Shown here one piece after another: positions 16,841 through 25,833 of a stretch of 64,000 bases of DNA. The number at the start of each line of letters is the position of its first letter. The first letter of the stretch is position 1. The position numbers and the translations under genes are program-made. Source of the DNA: an uncultured Olsenella sp. Lineage in GTDB: Bacteria > Actinomycetota > Coriobacteriia > Coriobacteriales > Atopobiaceae. The stretch lies in NCBI GenBank assembly GCA_900316105.1, contig ONBR01000001.1, positions 71,528-135,527 on the forward strand, read 5' to 3'. The notes beneath the pieces are model-generated. The model was not told where the DNA came from. It searched no databases and was given only the letters and a program-made list of their open reading frames with translations.

Positions 16841-17731
16841 ATGGAAGCAAGCATCCAAAAGTATCAGGCCTTCCTGGAGACCGTCCGGCAGGGCAGCTTC
16901 ACCGCGGCCGCCCAGAAGCTTGACTATTCCCAATCGGGCGTCAGCCGCATGGTCGCAGACCTAGAACGCGCCTGGGGCGTCACCCTCCTGGAGAGGGGAC
17001 GCGGCGGCATTCACCTGACCGCTGACGGAGAACAGCTCCTGCCGATGATTCAGTCAGTTTGCGAAGGGGATCGAAGACTGCAGATGCAGGTAGACGACCT
17101 GCTCGGCCTGTCGTCGGGCATCATCAGAATCGGGGTCTTTTCCAGCGTGGCCACCCACTGGCTGCCGCGCGTGATAAAGCACTTCCAAGAGGACTATCCC
17201 GCCATCGAGTACGAGCTATTGGTAGGCGTCTACGACGAGATCCGCCGTTGGTGCGAGGAAGGCAGGGTAGACCTGGGCTTCTTGCCCAGCACGGTCCGCA
17301 GCGACATCCTGGAAACTCACCAGGTGCAGAACGACGAATACCTGGTGGTCTTGCCCGAGGGACACCCTCTGGCCGAACGCGAGTCCCTACCAGTCACCAG
17401 CCTCTGCGATGAGCCCTTCATACTGTTGGAGAAATCAGGGGACCATTCGGTGTCCTCGCTCTTCAAGGCCGCTGGCGTCACTCCCCAGGTGAGGTTCAAG
17501 ACCATCGATGACTACGCCATCATGTCCATGGTGGAAAGCGGGCTCGGCATTGCCATCCTGCCCTCACTCATACTGACGCGCAACCCCTACCACATCGTTA
17601 CGCGCCCCCTGGAGCCACGAGCCATCCGCACAGTCAACGTAGTGTTTCGCCGCCAGGAGGAGCTGCCCCTGGCGACGAAGAGGTTCCTATCCTATCTGGA
17701 CTTCAGGAACGAGCCAACTGTGCAAGATTGA
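16841..17731 (+). CDS. LysR family transcriptional regulator
   Basis: 296 residues: N-terminal winged helix-turn-helix (AFLETVRQGSFTAAAQKLDYSQSGVSRMVADLE, about 9-41) and a periplasmic-binding-protein-like effector domain from about 90 to 290. AGAGGAGA precedes the ATG. LysR regulators usually act on the divergent neighbour, so the EamA exporter is the likely target; the intergenic space is the place to look for T-N11-A sites. Effector unknown. Confidence 0.93.
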   Translation: MEASIQKYQAFLETVRQGSFTAAAQKLDYSQSGVSRMVADLERAWGVTLLERGRGGIHLTADGEQLLPMIQSVCEGDRRLQMQVDDLLGLSSGIIRIGVFSSVATHWLPRVIKHFQEDYPAIEYELLVGVYDEIRRWCEEGRVDLGFLPSTVRSDILETHQVQNDEYLVVLPEGHPLAERESLPVTSLCDEPFILLEKSGDHSVSSLFKAAGVTPQVRFKTIDDYAIMSMVESGLGIAILPSLILTRNPYHIVTRPLEPRAIRTVNVVFRRQEELPLATKRFLSYLDFRNEPTVQD

Positions 17732-17732
17732 G

Positions 17733-17796
17733 CGTGACAATTTCCCCAGGGGTGAACGTCCCAAAATGGGACAATTTCCCCTGAGGTAACTGTCAT
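17733..17796. repeat. Family A hairpin, copy 2
   Basis: Outer GTGACA/TGTCAT and inner GTCCCA/TGGGAC ends pair around AAA, while the middle parts of the arms have diverged and keep their own CCCCAGGGG-like palindrome. It lies between the convergent LysR and glutaredoxin genes. Confidence 0.65.
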
Positions 17797-17800
17797 CCGG

Positions 17801-18061
17801 CTACTTCTTGGGCTTGGCAAAGACACCAAACTCCTTGCCCAGGAAAAAGACGATGTCATCGGACTCGTACATGGCCTTGCCGTCAACGAAGAGGCAGGGA
17901 ACCTGACGCTTTCCGCCATTTTCGACCAGGAAGTTCAGGTCATCCTCACTGGTAGAGATGTTGTGGGTGGGAAGCTCGATGTCATTCTTCTCCATAAAGC
18001 CCTCCACCTTGGCGCAGTAGGGGCATCCGTTCTTCACATAGAGCTGTAGGTCCTTAACCAT
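17801..18061 (-). CDS. Glutaredoxin-like protein
   Basis: 86 residues in the thioredoxin fold with the CPYC redox motif (NGCPYCAKVEGF) and the cis-Pro segment RQVPCLFVDGKAMYESDDI. It should reduce disulfides or glutathionyl-type adducts in the cytoplasm. I start at ATG 18061 (MVKDLQLYV) because the fold starts there and GCGAGAGA is upstream; an earlier ATG at 18085 would place the ribosome site inside the family B hairpin. Single gene. Confidence 0.88.
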   Translation of the reverse strand: MVKDLQLYVKNGCPYCAKVEGFMEKNDIELPTHNISTSEDDLNFLVENGGKRQVPCLFVDGKAMYESDDIVFFLGKEFGVFAKPKK

Positions 18062-18080
18062 GATTCTCTCGCTTTCGCAA

Positions 18081-18104
18081 GCCATAGGGAGTACCCCCTA
18101 TGGC
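18081..18104. repeat. Family B short hairpin
   Basis: GCCATAGGGAGTACCCCCTATGGC folds on itself with a 9-10-bp stem. It shares the GGGAGTACCCC core with 1377-1429 and 4589-4638 and sits between the aspS stop and the glutaredoxin start. Confidence 0.5.
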
Positions 18105-18143
18105 ACATACCGTGCTTCTCGCGTTCCGTCTCCTGCAAGCATC

Positions 18144-19937
18144 TTACAGGAGTCGGAGCGAGACTTCCTTCAGCTGCTTGCCGGAGACCTCGCTGGGTGC
18201 GTCACTCATGAGGTCGGAGCCAGAGGAGGTCTTGGGGAAGGCCATGACCTCACGGATGGAGTCGGAGCCCGTGAGCAGCATGCAGACGCGGTCCAGGCCC
18301 AGGGCAAAGCCGCCCATGGGAGGTGCACCGAACTTCAGGGCCTCCATGAGGAAGCCAAACTGCTCCTGTGCGCGCTCCTCGGTGAAGCCCAGGAGCTTGA
18401 GCATGGCCATCTGCATCTCGGCGTTGTGGATACGCATGCCACCACCGCCGGCCTCAAAGCCATCCATGACGAAGTCGTAGGTATAGGAACCTGCGACCAG
18501 GGGATCAGCCTCGATCTTTGCCACGTCGGTCTCGGTGGGCAGGGTGAAGGGCTGGTGCTCGGCGGCATAGGCCTTGCGGTCCTCGTCCCAGTGGAAGAGG
18601 GGGAAGTTGACGACCCAGAGGAAGTCATGACCCTCGCGGGGGATGTCCAGGGCATCGGCCATGTGGTTGCGCATGCCACCCAGGATCTCGTCTGCCTTGA
18701 GGCGGGTGTCGACGGCGAACATCACCAGGTCGCCAGGCTCGACCTCCATCTCCTTGCGCAGGGCCTCCATCTCCTCGTCAGAGAAGAACTTGACGATGGG
18801 GCTCGTCACCTTGCCATCCTCGCGGAAGGCAATGTAGGCCAGACCCTTGGCGCCAAAGGTGGCAGCCACGTCGGCCAGCTTGTCAATCTGGGCACGGGGC
18901 CACTTGCCAGCGCCCTTGGCGTTGATGGCCTTCACGAAGGTCTTGGGGTCACAAGCCGCCTTTGCAAAGAGCTTGAACTTGGAGTTGGCAAAGATGCCCG
19001 TCACGTCATGCAGGTGCATGCCAAAGCGGGTGTCGGGCTTGTCGATGCCATAGGTGTCCATGGCGTCCCAGTACTCGATGCGACGCAGGGGCAGCTGCAT
19101 CTGTACGCCCATCTTTCCAAAGGCGTCGGCCAGGACCTCCTCCAGGGCGCTCATGACGTCGTTCTGGTCGACGAAGGACATCTCGATATCCACCTGAGTG
19201 AACTCGGGCTGACGGTCGGCGCGCAGGTCCTCGTCGCGGAAGCACTTGGCCACCTGGTAGTAACGCTCGACGCCGCCCACCATCAGGAGCTGCTTGAGCA
19301 GCTGCGGGGACTGCGGCAGGGCGTAGAAGTGACCGGGCTGGGTGCGGCTAGGCACCAGGAAGTCGCGGGCACCCTCGGGCGTGGACTTAAAGAGCGAGGG
19401 GGTCTCGACCTCCATGAAGGCGCGATCGTGCAGGGCCTGGCGGATGGCAAAGGTGAAGTCAGAGCGCAGCTTGAGGTTGCTCATCATCTTTGGGCGACGG
19501 AGGTCCAGATAGCGATAGCGCAGACGGACGTCCTCGGCGGTATCCACGTGGTCCTCGATCTGGAAGGCGGGCGTCTTTGAGGTGTTCAGGACCTCGATCT
19601 CGGAGATGAGAACCTCGATCTCGCCAGTAGCCAGCTTCTCGTTGTACTGGCCGTCGGGACGCCCGCGGACGACGCCAGTGACCTTGATGGGCCACTCGGA
19701 GCGGATGGTCTCGGCCTCATGGAAGGCAGTGCCACCAGAGTGCTCGGGGTCGAATGAGATCTGGGTGACACCGGCACGGTCGCGCAGGTCGACGAAGATC
19801 AGGCCGCCGTGGTCACGACGGTGCCAGACCCAGCCCGTGAGCGTAACCTCCTTGCCGATATCCTTGCGCCGCAGCTCACCGCACGTGTGGGTGTGCATGC
19901 TGTGGGTGTCCATGGGGTTTGTAGCGGTTTCGCTCAT
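18144..19937 (-). CDS. aspS: Aspartyl-tRNA synthetase
   Basis: 597 residues, the bacterial-type AspRS length with the GAD insertion domain. N-terminal OB-fold anticodon domain (about 15-115: THTCGELRRKDIGKEVTLTGWV), class II motif 2 FRDEDLRADRQPEFTQ and motif 3 GFALGLDRVCML near the C-terminus. It charges tRNA-Asp. Start chosen at ATG 19937 after GAGAGGA. In many relatives aspS directly follows hisS; here capA lies between them. Confidence 0.97.
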   Translation of the reverse strand: MSETATNPMDTHSMHTHTCGELRRKDIGKEVTLTGWVWHRRDHGGLIFVDLRDRAGVTQISFDPEHSGGTAFHEAETIRSEWPIKVTGVVRGRPDGQYNEKLATGEIEVLISEIEVLNTSKTPAFQIEDHVDTAEDVRLRYRYLDLRRPKMMSNLKLRSDFTFAIRQALHDRAFMEVETPSLFKSTPEGARDFLVPSRTQPGHFYALPQSPQLLKQLLMVGGVERYYQVAKCFRDEDLRADRQPEFTQVDIEMSFVDQNDVMSALEEVLADAFGKMGVQMQLPLRRIEYWDAMDTYGIDKPDTRFGMHLHDVTGIFANSKFKLFAKAACDPKTFVKAINAKGAGKWPRAQIDKLADVAATFGAKGLAYIAFREDGKVTSPIVKFFSDEEMEALRKEMEVEPGDLVMFAVDTRLKADEILGGMRNHMADALDIPREGHDFLWVVNFPLFHWDEDRKAYAAEHQPFTLPTETDVAKIEADPLVAGSYTYDFVMDGFEAGGGGMRIHNAEMQMAMLKLLGFTEERAQEQFGFLMEALKFGAPPMGGFALGLDRVCMLLTGSDSIREVMAFPKTSSGSDLMSDAPSEVSGKQLKEVSLRLL

Positions 19938-20052
19938 GAAGCTTGTTCCTCTCGTCTGTGCCGCCCCGTGTCGGGCGGGCGACTATCCCTGCAGACGATG
20001 CGTCGACGTAGACTGCGACGACGCACGCAAGCAACCATACTAGCAGCACTTT

Positions 20053-20082
20053 AAGAAAAACGGCGCCACGTCATGGCGCCGT
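20053..20082 (-). terminator. Rho-independent terminator of capA
   Basis: On the minus strand ACGGCGCC and GGCGCCGT form an 8-bp GC stem followed by TTTTTCTT. It lies between the capA stop and the aspS start and should separate their transcripts. Confidence 0.85.
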
Positions 20083-20118
20083 ATCGGATGCTTTACAGAC
20101 TTATCACGACGTTAAGAA

Positions 20119-21528
20119 CTAGGCCGCGTCGGGAAGGGCCTCGTCTCCCCCATCGTCCTGCCCCGCACCGTCCATGGTGCCTTTCAACTGATGGGTAGAG
20201 CTGTCGTAGCCAGAGCCCAGAACCCGGGAGCAGAAACTGTCCACATGTGCGGGCGTCAGGGTCGGGACTGCGCTGGAGGTGGCCATCTGACTGGTCCAGT
20301 CGCTCGCCAAGTAGGTAGTCATGTTCCTTCCCGCGCCCTTGTTGATGACCAAGGGGTCAAGAGAATACGAGACCACATGGGCGGTACCATCGGATTCCTT
20401 GCGCAGCTGGACCTTTGCCATGCCCCCAATCATGCTATCGTCGCTCTGGGTGCAGATGAAGTTTCCGACGGACCAATAGCACAGGGTCTGATGGCCATCG
20501 TCACCCGAAAGGACCTCCACGGGTTCCAGTATGTGGGGATGCCCGCCAATGATCACGTCCACGCCTGCCTTGCGAAAGACCTCGGCCCACTTGCGCTGAT
20601 CGTCGCTCGCAGTCGTCTGGTACTCGATGCCCCAGTGGGGGAAGGCAACGACGATGTCCGCCCCCTGGTCCCTGGCAGATTGAACGTTCCTTTTTATACG
20701 GTCCTCGTCCAGCTGCGCGACGGCACCCTTGGGGTCGGCAAAGCCGTTGAGGCCATAGGTGTAGTTGAGCAGGGCGACCTTGAAGCCATCCTTTTCGTAG
20801 ATATAGACGTCGTCCAGGGAACCCGGATTGTCAGAGAGAGGATCGATCTCGCCCAGAACGGCGATGTCGGGATGCTTTGCCTTCCAATACTCCTGCTCGT
20901 TATGGATGCCATCGTAGCCACGGTCCATGGCGTGATTGGTAGCCTTCAAGACCACATTGAAGCCAGCCTTGACCTCGGCGTCCCCCATCTCCTGGGGACC
21001 GTTGAAGGCAGGGTAGCCCGAATACCCCAGACTGGCACCACCCAGGGGGGTCTCCTGGTTGAGGACCTTTATGTCCTGCCCCTCCATGGCCGATGCCATG
21101 TGGGCGTAGACGTGGTCGAAGTTGTAGCTACCGTCAGCCTGGAGACCACTTTGATAGACCCTGGTGTGTTGGAGGATGTCACCCACCATCATGAGGTTGA
21201 TGGTCACGGGTTCGGATTGGACGTTGGGTTGAGCTCCCTGGTCCGAGTCACCACCAGCCGCAGAGCTGACCGCAGCCTCGTCCTTCCCCTGGTCCTCCGG
21301 CCCCCCAGCAGAGAAGGCGCCCGTGGCTATGGGAATAGCCAGGGCGACAAGCACGATGGCCAGAATCACCAGTAGTGGTACGGCACTCCTTCCGCCAGAT
21401 GGCCGTCTGGACCTGGACCCAGAGCTCGTCCTGGTCCTTGGGGCAGAGTTTTCCCCTAGAGCGGGGTTATCCCTACGGGGAGTCGGCCTCTTTGCGTGCT
21501 TTGGTGCGTAGTCATTCTGAGATGGCAT
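20119..21528 (-). CDS. CapA family protein (poly-gamma-glutamate/capsule-type metallophosphatase fold)
   Basis: 469 residues. Short cytoplasmic basic tail (about 1-48), one transmembrane helix (about 50-70), a low-complexity Ser/Gly linker, then a CapA/PGA_cap domain from about residue 110 (TINLMMVGDILQH) with NHAMDRGYDG, FPHWGIEY and GGHPHILEP, the metal-site signatures. GAGGA 6 nt before ATG 21528 fixes the start. CapA proteins function in poly-gamma-glutamate anchoring or export; no capBC is nearby, so the role is probably in surface-polymer handling. It sits between hisS and aspS, with terminators on both sides. Confidence 0.88.
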   Translation of the reverse strand: MPSQNDYAPKHAKRPTPRRDNPALGENSAPRTRTSSGSRSRRPSGGRSAVPLLVILAIVLVALAIPIATGAFSAGGPEDQGKDEAAVSSAAGGDSDQGAQPNVQSEPVTINLMMVGDILQHTRVYQSGLQADGSYNFDHVYAHMASAMEGQDIKVLNQETPLGGASLGYSGYPAFNGPQEMGDAEVKAGFNVVLKATNHAMDRGYDGIHNEQEYWKAKHPDIAVLGEIDPLSDNPGSLDDVYIYEKDGFKVALLNYTYGLNGFADPKGAVAQLDEDRIKRNVQSARDQGADIVVAFPHWGIEYQTTASDDQRKWAEVFRKAGVDVIIGGHPHILEPVEVLSGDDGHQTLCYWSVGNFICTQSDDSMIGGMAKVQLRKESDGTAHVVSYSLDPLVINKGAGRNMTTYLASDWTSQMATSSAVPTLTPAHVDSFCSRVLGSGYDSSTHQLKGTMDGAGQDDGGDEALPDAA

Positions 21529-21546
21529 GGTTTTCCTCAAGAGAAA

Positions 21547-21586
21547 GGAGCTGCCCCGACGCAGACGAGTCCGCATCGGGGCAGCT
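21547..21586. terminator. Hairpin between hisS and capA
   Basis: GCTGCCCCGACGC and GCATCGGGGCAGC pair with a G-T wobble around a loop of about 12 nt. No strong T-run follows on either strand. It likely separates hisS from capA. Confidence 0.5.
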
Positions 21587-21664
21587 TGCGGGTCGAATCT
21601 ATGCACTCAGCATGATACCTGCCAAAGCGACAGCCCGCAGCACTTTTCGAAAGATGGGTCTGGG

Positions 21665-22978
21665 CTAAGCCAGGTGAGCCGTGACCTTCTGGACGAGCTC
21701 ATCGGCAGGCACCTGGACCTGCTCGTGAGTCTGCATGTCACGCAAGGTCACCTGGTGAGCCGCGACCTCGTCGGCACCAATGACAACGCAGACAGCAGCG
21801 TGAAGCTTGTCAGCCTGCTTGAACTGGCTCTTGAGCGAGCGGCCCTGATAGTCGGCCTCGGTGCGCACGCCAGCCTGACGGAGTCTGAGCGTGGCATCAA
21901 AGACCTCGTGACGCTGGTCGGGAGAGGCACAGGCGACGTACACGCAGCTGGGTGCAGGAGTCTCCAGGGTCTTTCCCTGGGAGGCAAGGGCGAGGGCAAT
22001 ACGCTCGAAGCCCACGGCAAAGCCGATGCCAGGAGTGGGCTTTCCGCCCTCGAGCTCCATGAGGCCGTCATAGCGACCGCCGCCGCCAATGGCGCCGACG
22101 CCGGCATCCGCAGCCTCCACCTCAAAGACCGTGCGGGTGTAGTAGTCCAGTCCGCGAACCAGAGTGGGGTCTTCCACGTACTCGATGCCCGCCGCATCCA
22201 GGTACTTCTTGACCTGAGCATAATGAGCGGCGCAGTCGTCGCAAAGGTTGTCCGTCACCAGAGGCGCATCCTTCATGACCTCGCGGCAGTGGTCGTTCTT
22301 GCAGTCAAAGGAACGCAGGGGATTGATCTCGGCGCGCTCCAGGCAGTCCTCGCACATCTCGTCCTTGTGGTCCAGGATGAAGTCGCGGACCATGTTGCGG
22401 TAGGCAGGACGGCACTGGGCGTCTCCCATGGAGTTGATCATGAGCTTCAGACCCTTGGGGTCAAAGCCCAGACGCTTGTAGAACTCCATCAGCATGATGA
22501 TGCACTCGGCGTCCACGGCAGGGTCGGAGGCACCCAAGACCTCGATACCCACCTGATGGAACTGGCGCAGGCGGCCCTTCTGGGGACGCTCGCCACGGAA
22601 CATGGGCTCTGCGTACCAGAGCTTTGCGGGAGCAGCACCCTGGGGAACGAAGTTCTCCTGGACAGCGGCGCGCACGACACCTGCCGTGCCCTCGGGACGC
22701 ATGGCCATGCGCTGCTTGGCCTTAAGGCCACTCTCGCTGCCAGCGCCCAGGATGCGCTCCATCAGAGCGCCCGAAAAGACGCGGAACATCTCCTTGCGCA
22801 CGACATCCGTAGATTCGCCGATGCCGTGAACGAAGGTATCCACCTGCTCGATCGCGGGTGTCTCGATCATGTCAAAACCATAGGCGCCAAAGAGGTCGCG
22901 AGCGACGTCCTGCATATGCTGCCAAGCACGCATGTAGCCGCCGTACAGATCCTCGGTACCCTGAATTCTCTGAGCCAT
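21665..22978 (-). CDS. hisS: Histidyl-tRNA synthetase
   Basis: 437 residues, normal for HisRS. Class II motif 2 is visible in MFRGERPQKGRLRQFHQ, the histidine-A motif in GLDYYTRTVFEV, and motif 3 in IGFAVGFERIALAL; the C-terminal alpha/beta anticodon domain begins about 345. GAGAGG stands upstream of ATG. It charges tRNA-His; the C-terminal anticodon domain is complete, so the protein looks functional. Confidence 0.97.
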   Translation of the reverse strand: MAQRIQGTEDLYGGYMRAWQHMQDVARDLFGAYGFDMIETPAIEQVDTFVHGIGESTDVVRKEMFRVFSGALMERILGAGSESGLKAKQRMAMRPEGTAGVVRAAVQENFVPQGAAPAKLWYAEPMFRGERPQKGRLRQFHQVGIEVLGASDPAVDAECIIMLMEFYKRLGFDPKGLKLMINSMGDAQCRPAYRNMVRDFILDHKDEMCEDCLERAEINPLRSFDCKNDHCREVMKDAPLVTDNLCDDCAAHYAQVKKYLDAAGIEYVEDPTLVRGLDYYTRTVFEVEAADAGVGAIGGGGRYDGLMELEGGKPTPGIGFAVGFERIALALASQGKTLETPAPSCVYVACASPDQRHEVFDATLRLRQAGVRTEADYQGRSLKSQFKQADKLHAAVCVVIGADEVAAHQVTLRDMQTHEQVQVPADELVQKVTAHLA

Positions 22979-23092
22979 TGCTTAACCTCTCATCCGGTTG
23001 CAGAAAAGAGTATAGCGCTGGTTACAAAGCGACGATTTCTTTTGCAAAAGGACTAGAATAAGCGAGTCTGAAAGTAATCTGTGGAGGAATGT

Positions 23093-25714
23093 ATGAAACA
23101 TCCGGCAACATGGATCGGGCTCTCCGTACCTCTAGCCCTTACCTTGACCATCTTGCCCGCAACGCCCGCACTGGCACAGGACGCGACATCTGCCCTCGCA
23201 GCCGTCGAGGTACAGGCCCAGGGCGCTGGCATTGGCTCGACTGGCACGGCCACAAGCGCATCCGGCCAGGCCAGCCCCGCTGCAAACGGTGCCGCTTCCA
23301 CCAGCACCAAGAAGGCTGACGCCGCAAGCCCCGCAGCCGCTGGAGCCACCACCGAGGCAGCCGAGTCACAGGAGCCCGCGACTCCCGCTCCTCAGCCCGA
23401 GACCATTTCCTCCCTGGCGTCCCAGAACAAGGACGGCGCGGTGCTCAAGTCAGGCACCTACGTCCTGGACTACGCCGGCAAGGCACTGGATGTCAGCGGG
23501 GGCAGCGGCAACGACTGTGCCAACGTCCAGATCTACCAAAAGAACGGCACCGCAGCCCAGTCCTGGGTCGTTCGCTCCGACTCCAATGGCTACGTCACCC
23601 TGCAGAACATCAAGTCGGGCAAGTATCTCAATGTCTCAGATGGCAAGGCCGCTAACGGCAAGAACGTCTGGCAGTACAGCAATGACTCCACCGCTGCCAT
23701 GCGCTGGGTCGTGAAGAAGGTCGGCTCGCGTTTCACGCTCTTGTCCGCGCTTACCAGTGGGTCCACCAATAACGCCTTTGCGCTCGACGTAAACGGCGCA
23801 AGCACCCGCAACGGAGCCAACGTCCAGATTTACCGCAACAATGGCACGGCGGCCCAGCGCTGGGCTTTCATCGAGCAGAGGACGGGCATCGAGGCCGCAA
23901 AGAACAAGGGTGGCTCAGTCCTCAAGTCGGGTGACTACGTAGTCTCTGGCATCGGCTCCCAAGCCCTCGACGTCGCCGGTGGCGACTATACCAACGGCAC
24001 GAACGTTGATACTTGGTCAAAGAACTCGACCGGCGCTCAGAGCTGGCACGTCTCCGTCGACGACCAGGGCTACGTGACCCTGCGCAACCTCCAGTCCGGC
24101 AAGGTCCTGGACGTCTCGGGAGCCAGCACCAACGCAGGCACCAACGTTGCACAATACTCCTCCAACGGCACCGGGGCCCAGAAGTGGGTTGCCGTAACGA
24201 CCTCCAAGGGCATCGAGCTGCACTCCGCCCTCAGCTTCTGGCGCTCCCTCGACGTGAGCGGTGCCAGCACCCGCAACGGCGCAAACGTGCAGATCTGGGC
24301 CTCGAACGGCACTGACGCCCAGCAATGGAGGTTCACCGCTGCCCCTGCCGCCAGGACGGGCCAGGGCTGGAAGACCCTCCGCTTCATGTCCAACTTCAAT
24401 CGCGCCATCGACGTCCCCAGTGCCTCAGCCGCGAATAACGTATCGGTCCAGGGCTACAACGCCAACGGCACGCAGGGTCAATCCTGGTGGATTCGCGACC
24501 TGGGCAATGGCACCTACACTCTTCAGGCAAGCTGCTCCGGCCTCTATCTGTCTGATGTCTCTGGCGCAAAGCAGCACACCGATGCGGGCACGAGCAGCCA
24601 GTGGAAGCTCAGCTACAGCCCCTACGGCGGCTACGTCCTGACCAATGTCGCCACGGGCAGGAATCTCAGCATCGCCGGCAACAACCGCTGGGCGCTCTAT
24701 GATGCAGGCTCAGGCGTCAAGGCAGGCTTCTATGAGCTCGTCTCAAAGCTCAACGGCAACATGCGCCTGGATGTCGCGGGAGCCTCAAAGAGCAATGGCG
24801 GCAACGTTCAGCTCTACACCAGCAACGGCTCCCTTGCCCAGCGCTGGTGGCTCCGAAACGCCGGCAACGACACCTTCACCCTCACCAACTGCGCATCCGT
24901 CCTGTGCCTCGACATAAAGGACGGCCGCTTCGCAAACGGCTCCAACGCCCAGCAGTATGCCTACAACGGTTCCGCAGCCCAGCGTTGGTATTTCACCATG
25001 GGAAGGAGCGGCCTCGAGCTTCGCTCCAAGGGCGGCAACTTCGTGCTGGACGTCGCCGGCGGCAAAGCTGCCAATGGCGGAAACGTAGAGGTCTACAGCC
25101 CCAATGGAACGACAGCCCAGGCATGGTCGCTCAAGGCAGTCGCCACCCCCAACAAGATCGGTTGGCAGAACCCCTCCTGGATGCCCCAGGTGAGCTGGAG
25201 GACCGTCACGCTCCCCGGCTATGCACGTGGCCACGGACAGTTCTCCTATGTAAGTCCATCGATGATCACGGTTGACGCCACGCGCGCGCAGGTGGTCAAC
25301 GCCTTCGTGAAACGCGCCTACCAGTACCTCGGCCATCCCTACGTCGAGCCCTACTCCACCGCAAACGCCGTCGACTGCTCCGGCCTCGTCCTCCAGTGCC
25401 TCTATGCCACGGGCATGGACATGGAGCACGCACGCGGATCCGAGAAGGTCGGTGGCTACAACCCCTGGAACCACCTCCGCGTTCCCGCCCAGACCTACAA
25501 CAGCATGCGCTGGTGGGAGAACAGCACCTTCCCCAGGATCAGTAGGAGCCAGCTGGATAGGGGCGACCTCGTCTTCTACAGGGGACACGTTGCCATCTAC
25601 GTGGGCGGCGGAAAGATCATTCACGCTGCCAACCCCCACACTGGTGTGCTGATGAGCCCCATCAACTGCTTCGGCATGAGCCCCATCGGCTACGAGCGCC
25701 CCTTCTGGAAGTAA
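23093..25714 (+). CDS. Secreted ricin-type lectin repeat protein with NlpC/P60 domain
   Basis: 873 residues. I start at ATG 23093 because GGAGG (23083-23087) is 5 nt upstream; the GTG at 23081 overlaps that site. Signal peptide about 1-32 (cut after PALA). A Ser/Thr/Ala-rich linker runs to about 110, then at least ten beta-trefoil repeats of the form xNGxNVQxYxxNGTxAQxW, three or more ricin-type domains, up to about 690. The C-terminal domain is an NlpC/P60 peptidase with Cys762 (DCSGLV), His832 (GHVAIY) and His844. It likely binds wall or host glycans and cuts peptidoglycan stem peptides. Confidence 0.92.
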   Translation: MKHPATWIGLSVPLALTLTILPATPALAQDATSALAAVEVQAQGAGIGSTGTATSASGQASPAANGAASTSTKKADAASPAAAGATTEAAESQEPATPAPQPETISSLASQNKDGAVLKSGTYVLDYAGKALDVSGGSGNDCANVQIYQKNGTAAQSWVVRSDSNGYVTLQNIKSGKYLNVSDGKAANGKNVWQYSNDSTAAMRWVVKKVGSRFTLLSALTSGSTNNAFALDVNGASTRNGANVQIYRNNGTAAQRWAFIEQRTGIEAAKNKGGSVLKSGDYVVSGIGSQALDVAGGDYTNGTNVDTWSKNSTGAQSWHVSVDDQGYVTLRNLQSGKVLDVSGASTNAGTNVAQYSSNGTGAQKWVAVTTSKGIELHSALSFWRSLDVSGASTRNGANVQIWASNGTDAQQWRFTAAPAARTGQGWKTLRFMSNFNRAIDVPSASAANNVSVQGYNANGTQGQSWWIRDLGNGTYTLQASCSGLYLSDVSGAKQHTDAGTSSQWKLSYSPYGGYVLTNVATGRNLSIAGNNRWALYDAGSGVKAGFYELVSKLNGNMRLDVAGASKSNGGNVQLYTSNGSLAQRWWLRNAGNDTFTLTNCASVLCLDIKDGRFANGSNAQQYAYNGSAAQRWYFTMGRSGLELRSKGGNFVLDVAGGKAANGGNVEVYSPNGTTAQAWSLKAVATPNKIGWQNPSWMPQVSWRTVTLPGYARGHGQFSYVSPSMITVDATRAQVVNAFVKRAYQYLGHPYVEPYSTANAVDCSGLVLQCLYATGMDMEHARGSEKVGGYNPWNHLRVPAQTYNSMRWWENSTFPRISRSQLDRGDLVFYRGHVAIYVGGGKIIHAANPHTGVLMSPINCFGMSPIGYERPFWK

Positions 25715-25745
25715 AGACGGCGTCCGCTACCACCATTGCTTGCGC

Positions 25746-25780
25746 AAAGCCCGCCCTGGAATCCCAGGACAGGCTTTTTC
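25746..25780 (+). terminator. Rho-independent terminator of the lectin/NlpC gene
   Basis: An imperfect stem (AAGCCCGCCCTGG/CCAGGACAGGCTT) with wobble pairs is followed by TTTTTC, 32 bases past the stop codon. Confidence 0.75.
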
Positions 25781-25833
25781 TTGCAGCCGAATGGCCCTGA
25801 GACTCAGAGCTCCAATTCCGTCTTGATGAGCCA

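Noticed and set aside
18060..19580. A 506-codon + strand frame opposite aspS
   Set aside because: Antisense to aspS, which has all class II motifs; product has no recognisable domain.
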